From: Coprinellus micaceus
Taxonomy: Eukaryota > Basidiomycota > Agaricomycetes > Agaricales > Psathyrellaceae
DNA: 64,000 bases
Assembly (NCBI GenBank): GCA_951394405.1
Contig: OX596339.1
Coordinates: 682,001-746,000, forward strand
Direction of reading: 5' to 3'
Positions within the stretch are counted from its first letter, which is position 1. The number at the start of each line of letters is the position of its first letter. The notes under the pieces were generated by a model. The model searched no databases, was not told the DNA's origin, and was given only the letters and a program-made list of their open reading frames with translations. The translations under genes and the position numbers were made by a program. Shown here one piece after another: positions 33,701 through 42,440 of this stretch.

Positions 33701-35256
33701 AGGCTCGTGTGGTGGCATGGACAGCTTCGACGGTTCCTCACTGGGAGAACAAGAGGTCATTGGATATCCTCTATCTAGAGTTGACAAACCCTCCTCACAA
33801 GGTGAAACTGCCTCACCTGCCCGAGAACGTCGTACCACTCACTCGAAATTCGCAGGTCTTGGATGCCAGGCTACCCAACGACAAGTATGTTCACCTCTCA
33901 CGTTCGCAAATACCTGTCTTGCCTAATTTTGCCATGACCGACTATAGCTCTCAAGGGAAGACTAGGACTTACAACGTCGTGGACATCTCGGAATGCCGAA
34001 GCTTCCAAGCAATCTACACGTGCCTCTCGAGAGGACGATCTCTGGAGGGTACGTTGATCCTACGAGACTTCACATCGAAGGAGGTTAACGGTAATTTGCA
34101 CGGTTCCTTACGACAAGAGTTCCGTGAATTAAATTACCTCGATACGATAACGGATCTGCGATACAGTGGGGTGTTACCGAATGCCATTATGCAGGCAACT
34201 CGGTGGGAGACAATTGACCGATACAGAAACTGGAAATCAACGCACGAGGAGGAGGAGTGGCACCCTGCTCTTCAAGGGGTACGCCCCGAAGATTCGATTC
34301 GTTTGCCTGTTATCCGTTCTGAGGTCGAAACTCTGAACAGTCAAAAGAAGAGGAAACTTGACGCTGAGAACCCAAGACCCGTTCAAAAGATTAAGAAGAG
34401 AAGGCTGAACACCCGGCGCCCTGTTTTCCTGTCCCCGGCGGGCCCTCGGTGGGACAGCGTCGACTGGAGTTGTGCGTTCGATTCCCTGACGTTCATCCTT
34501 TACGCGTTGTGGAAGAGCGAGGTCCAAAAGTGGACGCCCGTTCTAAAAGGTTATGGAGAGGTTATGGGAACGCTGGTACAGGGCTTTGAAGACATGGATC
34601 CCTTGGATGATGTGGTACATCAACTCACCGTGGTTAGAAATGCGTGGAGGGAGGCCATCCGACGTGATCATCCCGGATCCTATCCAGTAGGGCGACAAGG
34701 GACAGAGTTCTTCCAGTTGTGTCGAGATTTGCTCGGCTTTGACCTTCGGAGTCCCGGACACATTCTTGCATGCTCGGTGTGCGGTGAACGCGCGGGTCGT
34801 AACATACTGGGGATGAGACCGGTGGGGCGCTTCGTGAGTCTTCAAAGCGAGAAATCAGTACAAGAATTGGTGTCGAGCAGGAACAACGGGCTGACTGAGT
34901 GTCGGCGGTGCAAAACCATTTCCGCAGAGAGGTATGAGCGTTCAGAGACCATTTGGGTCGAAGTCGCATGGGCTGATGACGACGTTCTGTTCAACAGTCA
35001 TATCGACGTGCCTGATTGGGGTACCTATCGGTTGGCTGGAGTCATTTACCATGGTAGCTTCCATTTTGTAGCCAGAGTGATACTGGACAATGGGAAGGTG
35101 TACGTACATGACGGAGCTGTTGATGGGTACAGCACCCACGAAGGAACACAGGCGGTAACGTTTCCACTGGCAGACTTCAACCGCTGTGGGGAGAAAAAGG
35201 CATCTATGGTTATGTATGTGAAGGTGTCGTCGCTTCCGGACCTTGAGTCAGATTAG
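27742..35256 (+). CDS. Helitron Rep-helicase polyprotein
   Basis: Uninterrupted 2504-aa frame. A SAP-like Leu/Arg segment lies near 130-160, and a DUF6570-like region (CPECDESLKKG, LTLAEQALI) near 430-600. The Helitron-like N/Rep domain follows: FPWLFPYGYGG, then the HUH motif HLHILIW at about 919-925 and a two-tyrosine motif at Y1152 and Y1156 (GYVTDYVTKG). A PIF1-type SF1 helicase follows, with Walker A GMGGTGKST near 1653, Walker B FIDEMSML near 1731, AGDFAQLPP and YSSQGKT. The Rep nicks DNA for rolling-circle transposition and the helicase unwinds it. A C-terminal ~270-residue extension has DWSCAFDS (Cys2244) and GSFHFVARV (His2441), resembling the Cys and His boxes of a USP/C19-like peptidase. 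The exact start Met is uncertain. The open frame suggests recent activity. Confidence 0.92.
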   Translation: MHSITVRRGHAYPSVNDTAYSIPSAGVAASIGITTSSRRIAYDTAFGGDSEAFVQLFGGRSSVSRGGGGGARNRTFLLPELEGSVTTSGELAVFRHLRYTMLAYGPKSMVEADLPEDQVVCRMHHTKVMDKCDTTELKDLCRLHSVRPPWQPTRDDLLRCLKGHVCVEITCEDSYAILCPVTAPPKNIMPVDSEKFADSVRKFTLDQMRGIVSDDTISQVLIGFKVARVYFEEVDAIDDDELPLVQIPLPLLIGQLTVAGLESLAFHHGVTLPGRGQAKKAGLVALFGEHKCSDCLPLFFRLEPIKRRAMRRDATGGKVRPSWIDKVDKVNRAPFVWEPFINGDTEPWPPRPTTMRDVAFAMQGYCRQLAPDSVEEAGCKVCGQLTRRVELNDYRHDRYSLDPLKEDGVSADPRNLDYDPMVYVADRPVVLPSLSAVCPECDESLKKGKRPKMALANGLWLGEVPDVLKDLTLAEQALITRVRYNRCVVRVSSGHAKMIANVISFEHPSMKIYDRLPIAKEELDDVLAVVFTGVVQPNEDQLKRTPVLVRRNRVKNALEWLKRNHRNYADLQIDHQALDSYPLEDVPIGVWHKPIGENEGNILASAKSVFDNEDELGTSEGPCPFTVHGLTTEKFSSMSSTERKLAAVQHLKNGGAFLAVGHAPDPQTIWDNPDLYPQMFPWLFPYGYGGVGQQRHKGVISKEAHLKWLLLYQDKRFQRDAGFLIVAFNHQLIKQNTKGSFMMCKRNNFAKVATSIRSIQPGIFASIAQRMRAGTRVKPDTDQERRAFGLLDQVDVVGAQVNGSLASKKQQRNELWAMVYFSSTPNWFITLSPADNKHPLCIFWASEDLIFKPEIKTAAERLHLVTRNPVACARFFDYVVRLFIEHILGWTEEGPTHGIFGKPAAYYGSVEQQGRMTLHLHILIWITNALSPQAIRDKLMSADGEFQQRLIAYIESCQIGEFMTGTKEDVAARVPYVPDRKLRGIHTILEDRSDLKVEEGYVNPTLTLPEAPPAEICNHGEGWDCDHCEHLEAWYERFKFSVDDIMLRSNVHKCFGRKDGPDDGSGVPASSAVPRRHATGKGCINKDGVCTARFPREIFLKTFVKLQTGQLFMKKLDSSINTVTPIITRCSLCNTDTTSLMSGTAVKAIIGYVTDYVTKGWLKTHQVFSSMYDVFERDAHLRDEDLKPTQAARKMVLRVVNSLTAKMEIGAPMAALYLLQNPDHYTSHDHVIFYWKNFFNKVVADWKEARDLAGELDDQRVDDLNPELDDVGLTRVEGEEPWIPSEGGHDQEDSLVIHRAGGHFVGKGNTDDYVYRPTELQDVPLYEWIQCAIRIHSRSTRTPPKNLTLFRYMNEHPMANTHVVGCDPDRRRYIVPNFLGPALPRRDVGSREDYCCAMLTLFKPWRTGLDLKCSDSSWETAFDSFDFTVRQRELMNNFNLKYECYDERDDFSANFKAVAHAHVDEDGVEIPNDEDEDDGVWNDGGDGVMFLDDDTEEVDSIDTPGKDCISDRAMYAEALAAIKRAGWTAWNQAQKISLKLPRLVVDKSLGVSAWRQVIKQQKEMFKDQRRKALDEMLTFDDEGGEGKVKNDAYVVPGAYLSKKFVPSEEKWGQVMDEIVKEENLNPEQEKAFRIVANHATCVAPDQLLMHLGGMGGTGKSTVIKALILFFRRRKEGYRFVLLGPTGTSAALIGGTTYHSFLGLRTGSNSMGGESMSAIEDLKQRVLGVSYVFIDEMSMLSCRDLCRISAKCCEAREMYEKPFGGINVILAGDFAQLPPAKGTKLYDNTVSLQQSPGQTTGQQENTIGKIIWLQFTTVVILKRNMRQVGTSKLEKAFQKALANLRYFACTEEDVAVLRTRVPGVNPSLSLEDPRFRNVSVITARNRTKDQINECNAERFARETAQTLHEFVCADTMTNAPPKRASQEGGKKKVYLDCKVITRQIQTALWSQRPHTSDQIPATLRLCLGMPVLIRNNEVTELCMTRGQEARVVAWTASTVPHWENKRSLDILYLELTNPPHKVKLPHLPENVVPLTRNSQVLDARLPNDKYVHLSRSQIPVLPNFAMTDYSSQGKTRTYNVVDISECRSFQAIYTCLSRGRSLEGTLILRDFTSKEVNGNLHGSLRQEFRELNYLDTITDLRYSGVLPNAIMQATRWETIDRYRNWKSTHEEEEWHPALQGVRPEDSIRLPVIRSEVETLNSQKKRKLDAENPRPVQKIKKRRLNTRRPVFLSPAGPRWDSVDWSCAFDSLTFILYALWKSEVQKWTPVLKGYGEVMGTLVQGFEDMDPLDDVVHQLTVVRNAWREAIRRDHPGSYPVGRQGTEFFQLCRDLLGFDLRSPGHILACSVCGERAGRNILGMRPVGRFVSLQSEKSVQELVSSRNNGLTECRRCKTISAERYERSETIWVEVAWADDDVLFNSHIDVPDWGTYRLAGVIYHGSFHFVARVILDNGKVYVHDGAVDGYSTHEGTQAVTFPLADFNRCGEKKASMVMYVKVSSLPDLESD
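27742..35256 (+). mobile_element. Helitron, autonomous-type
   Basis: Minimum extent, set by the Rep-helicase frame. The true ends should lie within 27422-27742 and 35257-35642, because intact host genes flank it on both sides. No CTRR-plus-hairpin end was confirmed; a perfect 12-bp palindrome (TTGGGGCCCCAA, 35464-35475) is the only stem-like candidate. Confidence 0.85.
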
Positions 35257-35642
35257 GGTGATGCAGGTAGTGTTAACGTACGAAATGCTTGCTTAGAAGG
35301 TGTTCCTGCGCGGTGCCGTTCCCCAAGGTGAAAGGTGAGCTTGTTGATCCATGCAAGGCCAGGAGACCACGGCGCGGTGATGCGAGGTGTTCAAATTGTG
35401 GCGAGGGATACGACCATCCGGGTCAGTACAACACGAGCTAGGACGCGTGAGCGGGTGAAGGATTTGGGGCCCCAAGGGGGACGTCGGTGTGTGACGGAGA
35501 GGGATGATAGTCTGGCGTCCGAGCAGTCGCTGATATGAATTTTAGTCAGCACATCACAGAAGCACATTGTAATATCCTGCGTCCTAGTCGAGTTGTTTAC
35601 ACGGATGAGGTGGTAAATACAAAGAGCGTAAATGTTTACAGA
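35257..35642. other. Gap after the Helitron ORF
   Basis: Probably includes the Helitron 3' end and the terminator region of the minus-strand gene that stops at 35643. Holds the palindrome at 35464-35475; no gene. Confidence 0.35.
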
Positions 35643-36801
35643 TCAATAGCCATACTTTCCGAAAATCTTTTTAACCTGACGCTTGCCCAGGTGCTCGACC
35701 TCCCCGTACAGTCCGTCAAACACATCGTCCCCTCCTTCTCCCTCTACAATCACCACAGAACCGGAGGTGGCGGAGATCGCTTCGTTCGGGGTGTACGCCC
35801 CAAGCATCCAATGATAATTGGGGGATGTTTTGAAGGTGTCTCCCGGCGTGAATGTGAGCCCCTCCACGTTCTCGTTCGAGTGCCGAAGCTCCTGCGCACA
35901 GACGTGACAAGTCGCGCCCTTGCCGTGTAATTTTTGGCAGGAGGAGTACACGCGAAAGCCACGCTCCTTGTACTTCTGAACGACCGCCTTCTGCTTATCT
36001 TTCCGCTCGATCCAGAGGGTGCGTCCACATGCATAGTTGACTACACCTGGTAAACCCGTTTAGTACAGAGCAAATTGGGAAAAAGCGGGGACTCACTTTT
36101 ACCAGCGAGCGTCCACTCAGGATAGAAGCATCGAGCCCCCCGGCTACAAACCGCGTTCATAACGGCCGTCGAATGGAACAAGAAGATGGGGGCCTCAGCC
36201 TGGTCGACAATGGACTCGATGACGTTGATCTTGAACCCTTGCGTGTTGTGCTGAAGGAAGCCGACATTCTTGAGGCATCCGAGGACTTTGTAGAACGCGG
36301 CATTCATGTCTTGGTCTTCCGCAGCGGTGGGATGGTCGGACGACTTTGCAGGGGTGTATTCGTGGTAGCCTTGCGTCACGAAGAACGCAACCACATCGTC
36401 GAAGCGGCCAACAGGACAGTAGAAATCGAGGTCTACAGGCCACCACGTACTAGGAGCGACGACATACAACGCACCTGAGCCGGACATGACGAGCTTTAGT
36501 TCTTCCATGAGGTTGAACGTGGCGACGGCGTCGAGGTCCCACTCGAGGAACAGATCCCGTACCCTGAGCTGAAGTTCGGTGGAAGCAATGTCTACGTATT
36601 TGGGACTCGCGGCGAGGATGGCGAGTTCTCGGAGGCTAAAGTGCCGAACCGAGTGTAGACGAAGCTCGGCTGGCAGTTTGGAGAAGAGGCGACCTGATTG
36701 GAGACCATCAGCCAAAGGGGACCAAACCTCAACAGAGAAGGCCTACGAAATGCCTTTCTCTCGCGAGCAGAGGGAGTTTTGGAGGGTTTAGTGGACGGCA
36801 T
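35643..36801 (-). CDS. F-box-like protein with intact NTase-like motifs, copy 4
   Basis: Three exons: 36801-36747, 36693-36097 and 36040-35643, coding for 349 aa. Frame and GT-AG borders agree throughout. A short basic first exon (MPSTKPSKTPSARERK) replaces the Cys-pair exon of the other copies. An F-box-like segment (LFSKLPAELRLHSVRHF) follows. The core reads VMSGSGALYVV...WWPVDLDFYCP...VVAFFVTQGY, the G-S and D-x-D spacing of minimal nucleotidyltransferases such as the MNT/AbiEii group (inference from pattern only). INVIES, FHSTAVMNAV and FYPEWTL follow, equivalent to the MNY...YPALT block elsewhere. The last exon has SCQKLHGKGATCHVCAQELRH, a possible Cys/His metal site. Its relatives at 17.4, 18.9 and 26.1 kb have lost the Asp pair. 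Divergent from the F-box-like gene at 37263. Confidence 0.75.
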
Positions 36802-37262
36802 GATTTTCCCGGTTGAAGAAAGGAGGTGGATCGTGGGGGGATGAATGTCTTAAATATTATTCACCTGAGCGGGTTTGAGTACAGCCGGTCCATAATCCAA
36901 AGATAGAAAGACCGGGGTCGCATTCAGCCGATCCTTGGAGCCTTCTATGCTGCGTCGATCACCTTGGAGCAGGGAGTACGTTGCTTGGGCGACGAAGGAA
37001 ATGGGCAGTCCCAGGTCGACGATAGTCTGATTCGGGAAACTGACGAGCGCCTATCACAGGCCCATCATTCGGCTCGCTGTGGGACAAATCTGGCAGGTGG
37101 GTGGCTACTAAAATAAGGTCAGCCTGTGACGACCACTTTATAACGCTAGGGGGAGTCACAGCACACCATCTCGACATCCGACCTCCAACCAATCACCACT
37201 GAGAACCAATGTATGGTCCTTGGAGAACGACGTTCCCTAACTAGGAGCCGCGTTCTAGGGCA
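36802..37262. promoter_or_regulatory. Divergent promoter region
   Basis: 460 bp separating the starts of a minus-strand and a plus-strand gene. Contains an AT-rich patch near 36845-36860 (TTAAATATTATTCAC) that could serve core promoter function. No defined site. Confidence 0.3.
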
Positions 37263-38558
37263 ATGAAGGAAGGGGACCTCAAGCGCACGACGGAACGAGG
37301 GGCACTGGCGGTGTTCACCGGTCTGCCGAACGAGCTTCTCCTTGAGGTGTTCTGGCATTTCCTGTTCACGGGGGCGGAGTTTGTCGGGGATGTGGACTAC
37401 GAGGATGAGTGTTGTCCCGGAGGTCTTCTGTGCTCCCGCTTATCCGTGTTTGCTGGGGCCGTCGTTGGTGCCAACCGGGCTTTCTACGAGCAGGGAACAA
37501 GACTTTTGTGGCGGTTGGTGATTGTGCGGACACCTCGGCAACTTCAAGAACTCGTATCGTCATGCAGGGAGGGGGGTGTTGATAGCTGGAAAGGAAATCT
37601 GGGTACGGTCACCCGCCGGCTGGACTTGCGACTCCAAGCTGCGTACAACGGTCAAACATTGGCGGAGTTATTCGCCTGCCTTCCGAACGTAATTACCTTC
37701 GTCGATCGAAGCAGCGCGGATATGACAGCTCCAACATTCTCCCCGGACTTTGGGCATCTGGCGAAGGCCCTGGGGGACCATTTCCCCCTACTGGAATGTC
37801 TACAGTTCGAGGCCGACGTCGGCGTTCCGGACGTGCAGGGATTAATGATGGTCTTGGCGAGCCATCCACGCGTCAAGGTGCTACGGACCGCGCGGGTGGA
37901 TTGGACACGAGGGCAAGTCCAGGCTTTAATCCCCAGAAAACCGGTGGAGGGGGACGTCGCGCTGGAATGCTTGTCGTTGGGAACTGCACACAGTATCTAC
38001 AGGGCCGACCTGTCGCCACTGCACGACCTGTTGGAGGAATTGTCGACGACTTGGCCCCTTGCCAGCCTGCAAGCACTTCATATGTTCCAGGACCCGCCTA
38101 GAAAAGATGATTTCTTGTCGACCCATGGAAATCGTTTGGGGTCGCTCTTGATGGTTGCACCGGGGCGTCATGATCGTCAAGCGTCAGGCTGGGATTGGCT
38201 CGGACACTGTCCGAACGTCCGAGAGCTGGTGTGGGTCGTAAAGGGGTGGCATACGGTGGAGCCGCCAGCGTTGCTTCCGAACGTCCGCAGCCTGAAAATA
38301 GTTTATGTGAAGAGTTGGGTGGAGAGAGATGAGCTTTGCGTGGAGCACTTGAAGGACTGCCTCCGACAGCTAGGTGGGGATTCATACAACAACCTTGAGA
38401 AGGCAGAGGTGGCGTTGCGTGGTGAAGGGGATCTACCTGATTTGGGTGAGATAACATGGTTCAGGGAGTGTATGATTCGGGCTGACGACCGAAAATGGGT
38501 ACTGACAATGCCAGCGAGAGGGTCCACGAAGGAGTATATATCGATGGGGGTCAGTTGA
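37263..38558 (+). CDS. F-box-like protein, family copy 3
   Basis: 431-aa single-exon frame, starting right after a CTAGGGCA leader. A clear F-box-like motif, GLPNELLLEVFWHFLF, lies at residues 20-35. It is followed by GANRAFYEQGTRLLWRLVIVRTP and TRRLDLRLQAAYNG, which align with the copies at 12958 and 14590, and by LRR-like stretches (CLPNVITFVDR, FPLLECLQFEADV, CLSLGTAHS). The family is thus split between the 12-16 kb cluster and this position, on either side of the Helitron. Probable ubiquitin-ligase substrate adaptor (inference). Confidence 0.72.
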   Translation: MKEGDLKRTTERGALAVFTGLPNELLLEVFWHFLFTGAEFVGDVDYEDECCPGGLLCSRLSVFAGAVVGANRAFYEQGTRLLWRLVIVRTPRQLQELVSSCREGGVDSWKGNLGTVTRRLDLRLQAAYNGQTLAELFACLPNVITFVDRSSADMTAPTFSPDFGHLAKALGDHFPLLECLQFEADVGVPDVQGLMMVLASHPRVKVLRTARVDWTRGQVQALIPRKPVEGDVALECLSLGTAHSIYRADLSPLHDLLEELSTTWPLASLQALHMFQDPPRKDDFLSTHGNRLGSLLMVAPGRHDRQASGWDWLGHCPNVRELVWVVKGWHTVEPPALLPNVRSLKIVYVKSWVERDELCVEHLKDCLRQLGGDSYNNLEKAEVALRGEGDLPDLGEITWFRECMIRADDRKWVLTMPARGSTKEYISMGVS

Positions 38559-39024
38559 GAGGGAGGTGTGGCGTACATTGAGAAGGCTTGTGGTAGATGG
38601 TGACAAAGTGACGAAGTATACGAAACAGCTACACAAATGGTGATTTCCGGAAGGGCGCCCGATTTCGGCGGCTAGTCAGTTGAATCAGAGTCGAACGTGG
38701 GGAGAGATGCGCCGTTATCGTGTTAAAGGAGGGTAGTGATCTGCGCGGTTGAGAAACGAAGCTTGCAACGTCGTCCAAACATCGTCACTGCCCATTATTG
38801 TTCTACATAGGGGCGTGAGACTTTTTACCTTTGTAAGGGTATGTGGGGCAACTCAGAGGGCGCATATATATTAAGGGTGCACACAGGCTTAAAGCCTCGG
38901 AGACGCCGCTCGTCGGCCCACAGCCCACAAGTTGATTTATTGAGCCACATGACAAAGGGTAGATTTCGAATGGCGCACCTCCTCTGATCTGGAGCAGAGC
39001 TTCGGAGAAGTTACCTAGGTATTG
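38559..39024. other. Intergenic, nothing recognised
   Basis: Between the F-box-like stop (+) and the membrane-protein stop (-). Includes a near-palindrome GGCTTAAAGCC around 38888 that also occurs near 11402 beside the ankyrin gene. Confidence 0.35.
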
Positions 39025-39522
39025 TCAAGGGAAATTAGTTCCATCAATGGAAGTGCGAAGATCGAGCGCGAATTTTAGTACGCTACACGCACCACGACTT
39101 AGAGGAATGGCCCAGAGGCTTATGCTATTGAGGATATTCCGTCGCCATATACCCAGTCGGAGAGCGTCAAAGCGTCTAGAACCTTGACGATCTTGACCGA
39201 CATACTGGACGTAGAGGAGAAAGTAGATAAATGCGTTCGTGTTATTCATCCAACTGAGGCTGAGGATGATGGCGGTGTGGTAGTTGGTGAGTCCGCGAGT
39301 GAGGGCCTGAACGAAGGACGAAATGAGGATGGTGAAGGCCAGGATGAGGTTGGTGGTTGCATGTGTTTTTGCCGATTTCAGTTCGAAGGATGTGACTTTT
39401 CCGTCCCAGAGGGACCACACGGGGAGGACGAAGCAAATAATGGCCTGTCCATAGACCGCGATCCGGACACCCACTCCAGAGACGTCAGGATTCGAGTCCA
39501 TAACGCAAGAAGGGCTGGACAT
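39025..39522 (-). CDS. Polytopic membrane protein, N-terminal-half family member
   Basis: 165-aa frame with about four hydrophobic segments: RIAVYGQAIICFVLPVW, NLILAFTILISSFVQAL, a third around LSLSWMNNTNAFIYFLLYV, and a weaker one near LNSISLWAIPLS. The DVSGxGVR start and SWMNNTNxFIYF motif are, from memory, the N-terminal half of a common agaricomycete membrane protein. The C-terminal half of that family (LxLWSxPxxFG...IYSxFLxPGxNLLxP) instead heads the ankyrin gene at 10012-11345. The frame stops soon after the fourth segment, so this is either a short member or a truncated gene. An intron near the end leading to more coding sequence could not be shown. Confidence 0.5.
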   Translation of the reverse strand: MSSPSCVMDSNPDVSGVGVRIAVYGQAIICFVLPVWSLWDGKVTSFELKSAKTHATTNLILAFTILISSFVQALTRGLTNYHTAIILSLSWMNNTNAFIYFLLYVQYVGQDRQGSRRFDALRLGIWRRNILNSISLWAIPLSRGACSVLKFALDLRTSIDGTNFP

Positions 39523-42440
39523 GATGGGGGCCTGTGCGGGTGGGGTGGCGAGTGTCAGGTAACAAATTCCTCAGGGCGATGGGCTATATACTGTCTGACG
39601 GAAACGTGCCTCATTGCTCTAACCGATTCGAGGCGAGCTCGGGATTGAAGGGCCAAGGCCATCAGAAATGACAGTGGGCGCCCGATGACTGATCATTATG
39701 GCAGGCCATGCAAGCTCCAGCGTATTGGGAGATATTAAACAAACTTTGGATGTTCGATGAGTGAATGAGGAAAAATATAGGGCAAGTGCCTATGCAAAGG
39801 CCTATCACTTCGGAAGACCTTGATCAAAGGAGCGAAGTTTGACCGGGGCAGAGAACCTGAGTAGGGGTATATTAAGATGTACCAAACGTCCGGAAGGCGC
39901 ATGCGCGTCTGTACAGCCCAATAAACAGCTTGTGGAGTGGTGAACAACCCCGTACGGGCTGAGATCATCCTGGATAAGACGTTTGCATATGCATCCAAGC
40001 GCGTGTTGAGAAGGCTGACGTAAATGGCTGATAAATTGCCAGCAGAACGCATGAAAGGTGCGATGTTGTTCCAGAAAGAAATTCGCGGGCGCTTAATCGT
40101 AGCTTGATAAGTGTCGTGTCCGGTATAATGGGTGACTTGCCATAAGACTTTTTGAATATATCTGAATAGATTCAGAGTAAATCGGGGCCTGTAGACTTCC
40201 CAAGCCGACATGCCGGGACATGGGCGCTGAAATTTTGATGGGAGAGGGTCTGAATAAAACGGAATCTATTCAGAGGGTCAGGACCCCCCGAATAGATTCT
40301 GAGGCGCTCGAATAAACCCTGAACTGCCTTATTTGTACTTAGATCCTCTCACGAGCCCTCCATGACCGACATTCGTGAGAGTGAGTCTCGATGTTGCTTC
40401 AGCGCGACCTCAGCGACTCCTCCCTGAGCATGCGCCCATGCCCGTTGTCGGTCTTTCCTACCTCGCTGATTAAGTCTGAAGTGCGACGGAGGCATTTCAC
40501 GATGTTCCCTGAGAGATCAGGGCACCTGCGCCTGCCATCCAATAGCCAAACCGACAGTGCTACTGGCCCCTCTGAGGGAGACCACCGACGGTCAAAGCGC
40601 TGAGGTTGAAGGTCCGAAGGGAAATGACACGAGTGACCCCTCATCGATGAGTAGGGCTACCCAAGAAGCAATAACACTTGAGTCAAGTGCCTGCAAGTGG
40701 TGAACCTAGGCTGGGGCACGGCGCCAAACCATCTATTCGAGATTTAATCTGGTTGGATACCCCGGCGCTTATGGTTTACTCAGCTGAGTATTATAATCGA
40801 ACTTCGAACTCCGATGACAGGCCCAGATAATGCGGAAACATATTTTAATCTTATGGCAAGTCACCCAATGCCATCATTTCAGGGGTATTCCTTTTCGCTT
40901 CCCTTCAGCCACCCCGCAATGAAGGATGTTTTGTAGCTGCGATACGACATGATCGGGTCAAGATCGCCCAAGTCTGGAACAGTTGGCTGGGAACGAGCTG
41001 GAGCATTTGAGCCGGAGGCGGTGTGGACGAGGGGCACGGAGAGCTTGAGGGAGGCACGTACGTCTGTGGCATGATATAAGGCGAAAACAGCGTGCGATGG
41101 GGCCCTAATGAAGGTGGCAAACCGCTGCGAGTGACAGTCGAGGGAGAAAGCTGGTGTCAATTGTTATGTGGGGGCGATCCGCGTCTACCAGAGAAGGACT
41201 GCCTTTGGGATGGGCGGCATTGGGGGTTGCTTTCATTGAAGACATCAGTAAGTAGTGTGGGAAGGAGGGTGTTGCGTTGTTGTGCATCGCGGTGTGCGTG
41301 GGCGAGAAGTGTAGGCTTCGGGTAGGCGCCAAAAGAGTCGAAAGGATGGAATTCGAGATGCCTACCACTTGAGCGCCTAATTGGGCCGTGTAGAAGCCCC
41401 ACACAGGAGGCGTCTAAGTTCAAAGGCCTGTGATTCCGCCTCGCGAGAGGGACATAAGCCAGGGCAATAAACGAGACAAACACCGTAATAAGAACAGAAC
41501 ATGGGTAGGAAGGCGTTTAAATTGTCGGGAGGTGACTTGAGATAGGGATTGTGCGGCACGCCATGCAGGAGTAAGGGATATTTGTGGGTGTTCTGTCCTC
41601 TGGGAAGGCGATAGGGTACTAGTTCAGCGAAGGACCTCGGCGGCGCTTCGCGTCCAAGCACCCGACGGCGAACCCCGCCTCGGCCATCAACTATGTCACA
41701 CGGCAACGGGCTGTTGCTGGATCGCACCACCAGTGGCTCCTCTAAGTATCTTTCGCTCGCTCCTCTCCCTCCCGCGCGCAATGACCTCACGCGCGCCCTA
41801 CCCGACTCCGAGCAATGCCCCTGATGGTTCATCTCTGATGGTGGGGGCTACGACGACACGTGTTCGAGTCGCTACGTTTTAAGCAACACTCAAAGCACAA
41901 TTTAGAAGAGCTTCCCGGACGTCTAGGGCTTCTAGTAGCAGCCACAGTCGTAACGGAGATGGTGCCAGTGCCGGGAATCATCGTTGGGGGATAGATGGAG
42001 GAATCCAAGCGGAATCCCCCCCATACCAACACAGAGACGGGCAAGATATGAGTCGAGAGGAGAGTAACCGCCGGAGGCGAGAGTAGCACTGCCTCGAGGA
42101 GAGCGACAGCATTCAGCGGTTCACCACGATGAATACAAGCCCTATCTCACGACGTTCGGGCCGTCATTCATCGTGCCCAGGGAGTTGTGCAATGACATTA
42201 TGTAAAATAGCCCCCAGCACCCGAAATCAAGCAAGGATGTTCTTGCAAGCGACCGATAATTCGAAAAAGACGCTGCATCCTCAGCGAGCTCGAGGTAATG
42301 GACATAGGTCGGGTTTTAGAGGTTTGTTCCCACCCACAGCTTCGAAATAGCCCGGCAAGTGTTGAGCGCAAGAGCCCCCATCATCCTTTCCCCCACTAGA
42401 TCTCATGCACCAAGCGTTCTGACCCACTGCAACAAGGGGA
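39523..42440. other. Gene-poor 2.9-kb stretch
   Basis: Contains a 158-codon minus frame (40211-39735) and minus frames at 41832-41377 and 42089-41829, none with recognisable domains or clear splice partners. Inverted short repeats (GAATAGATTC and its complement) lie at 40164-40299. Likely decayed mobile or gene sequence plus the promoter of NACHT-TPR copy B. Confidence 0.4.
40164..40299. repeat. Short inverted repeats GAATAGATTC
   Basis: GAATAGATTC at 40164-40173 and 40290-40299, with its complement GAATCTATTC at 40262-40271. Several GAATAAA/GAATATA variants lie between and around. The first sits inside a near-palindrome (TCTGAATAGATTCAGA). Confidence 0.6.

Noticed and set aside
35464..35475. 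Palindrome TTGGGGCCCCAA as Helitron 3' hairpin
   Set aside because: No CTRR end follows at the expected ~10 bp, and the stem has no loop; kept only as a weak candidate.
39735..40211. 158-codon minus-strand frame
   Set aside because: No motif, no splice partner and no paralog in the window; not listed as a gene.
41377..42089. Two adjacent minus-strand frames (151 and 86 codons)
   Set aside because: Arg/Pro-rich without conserved pattern, and I could not join them by credible splice sites.
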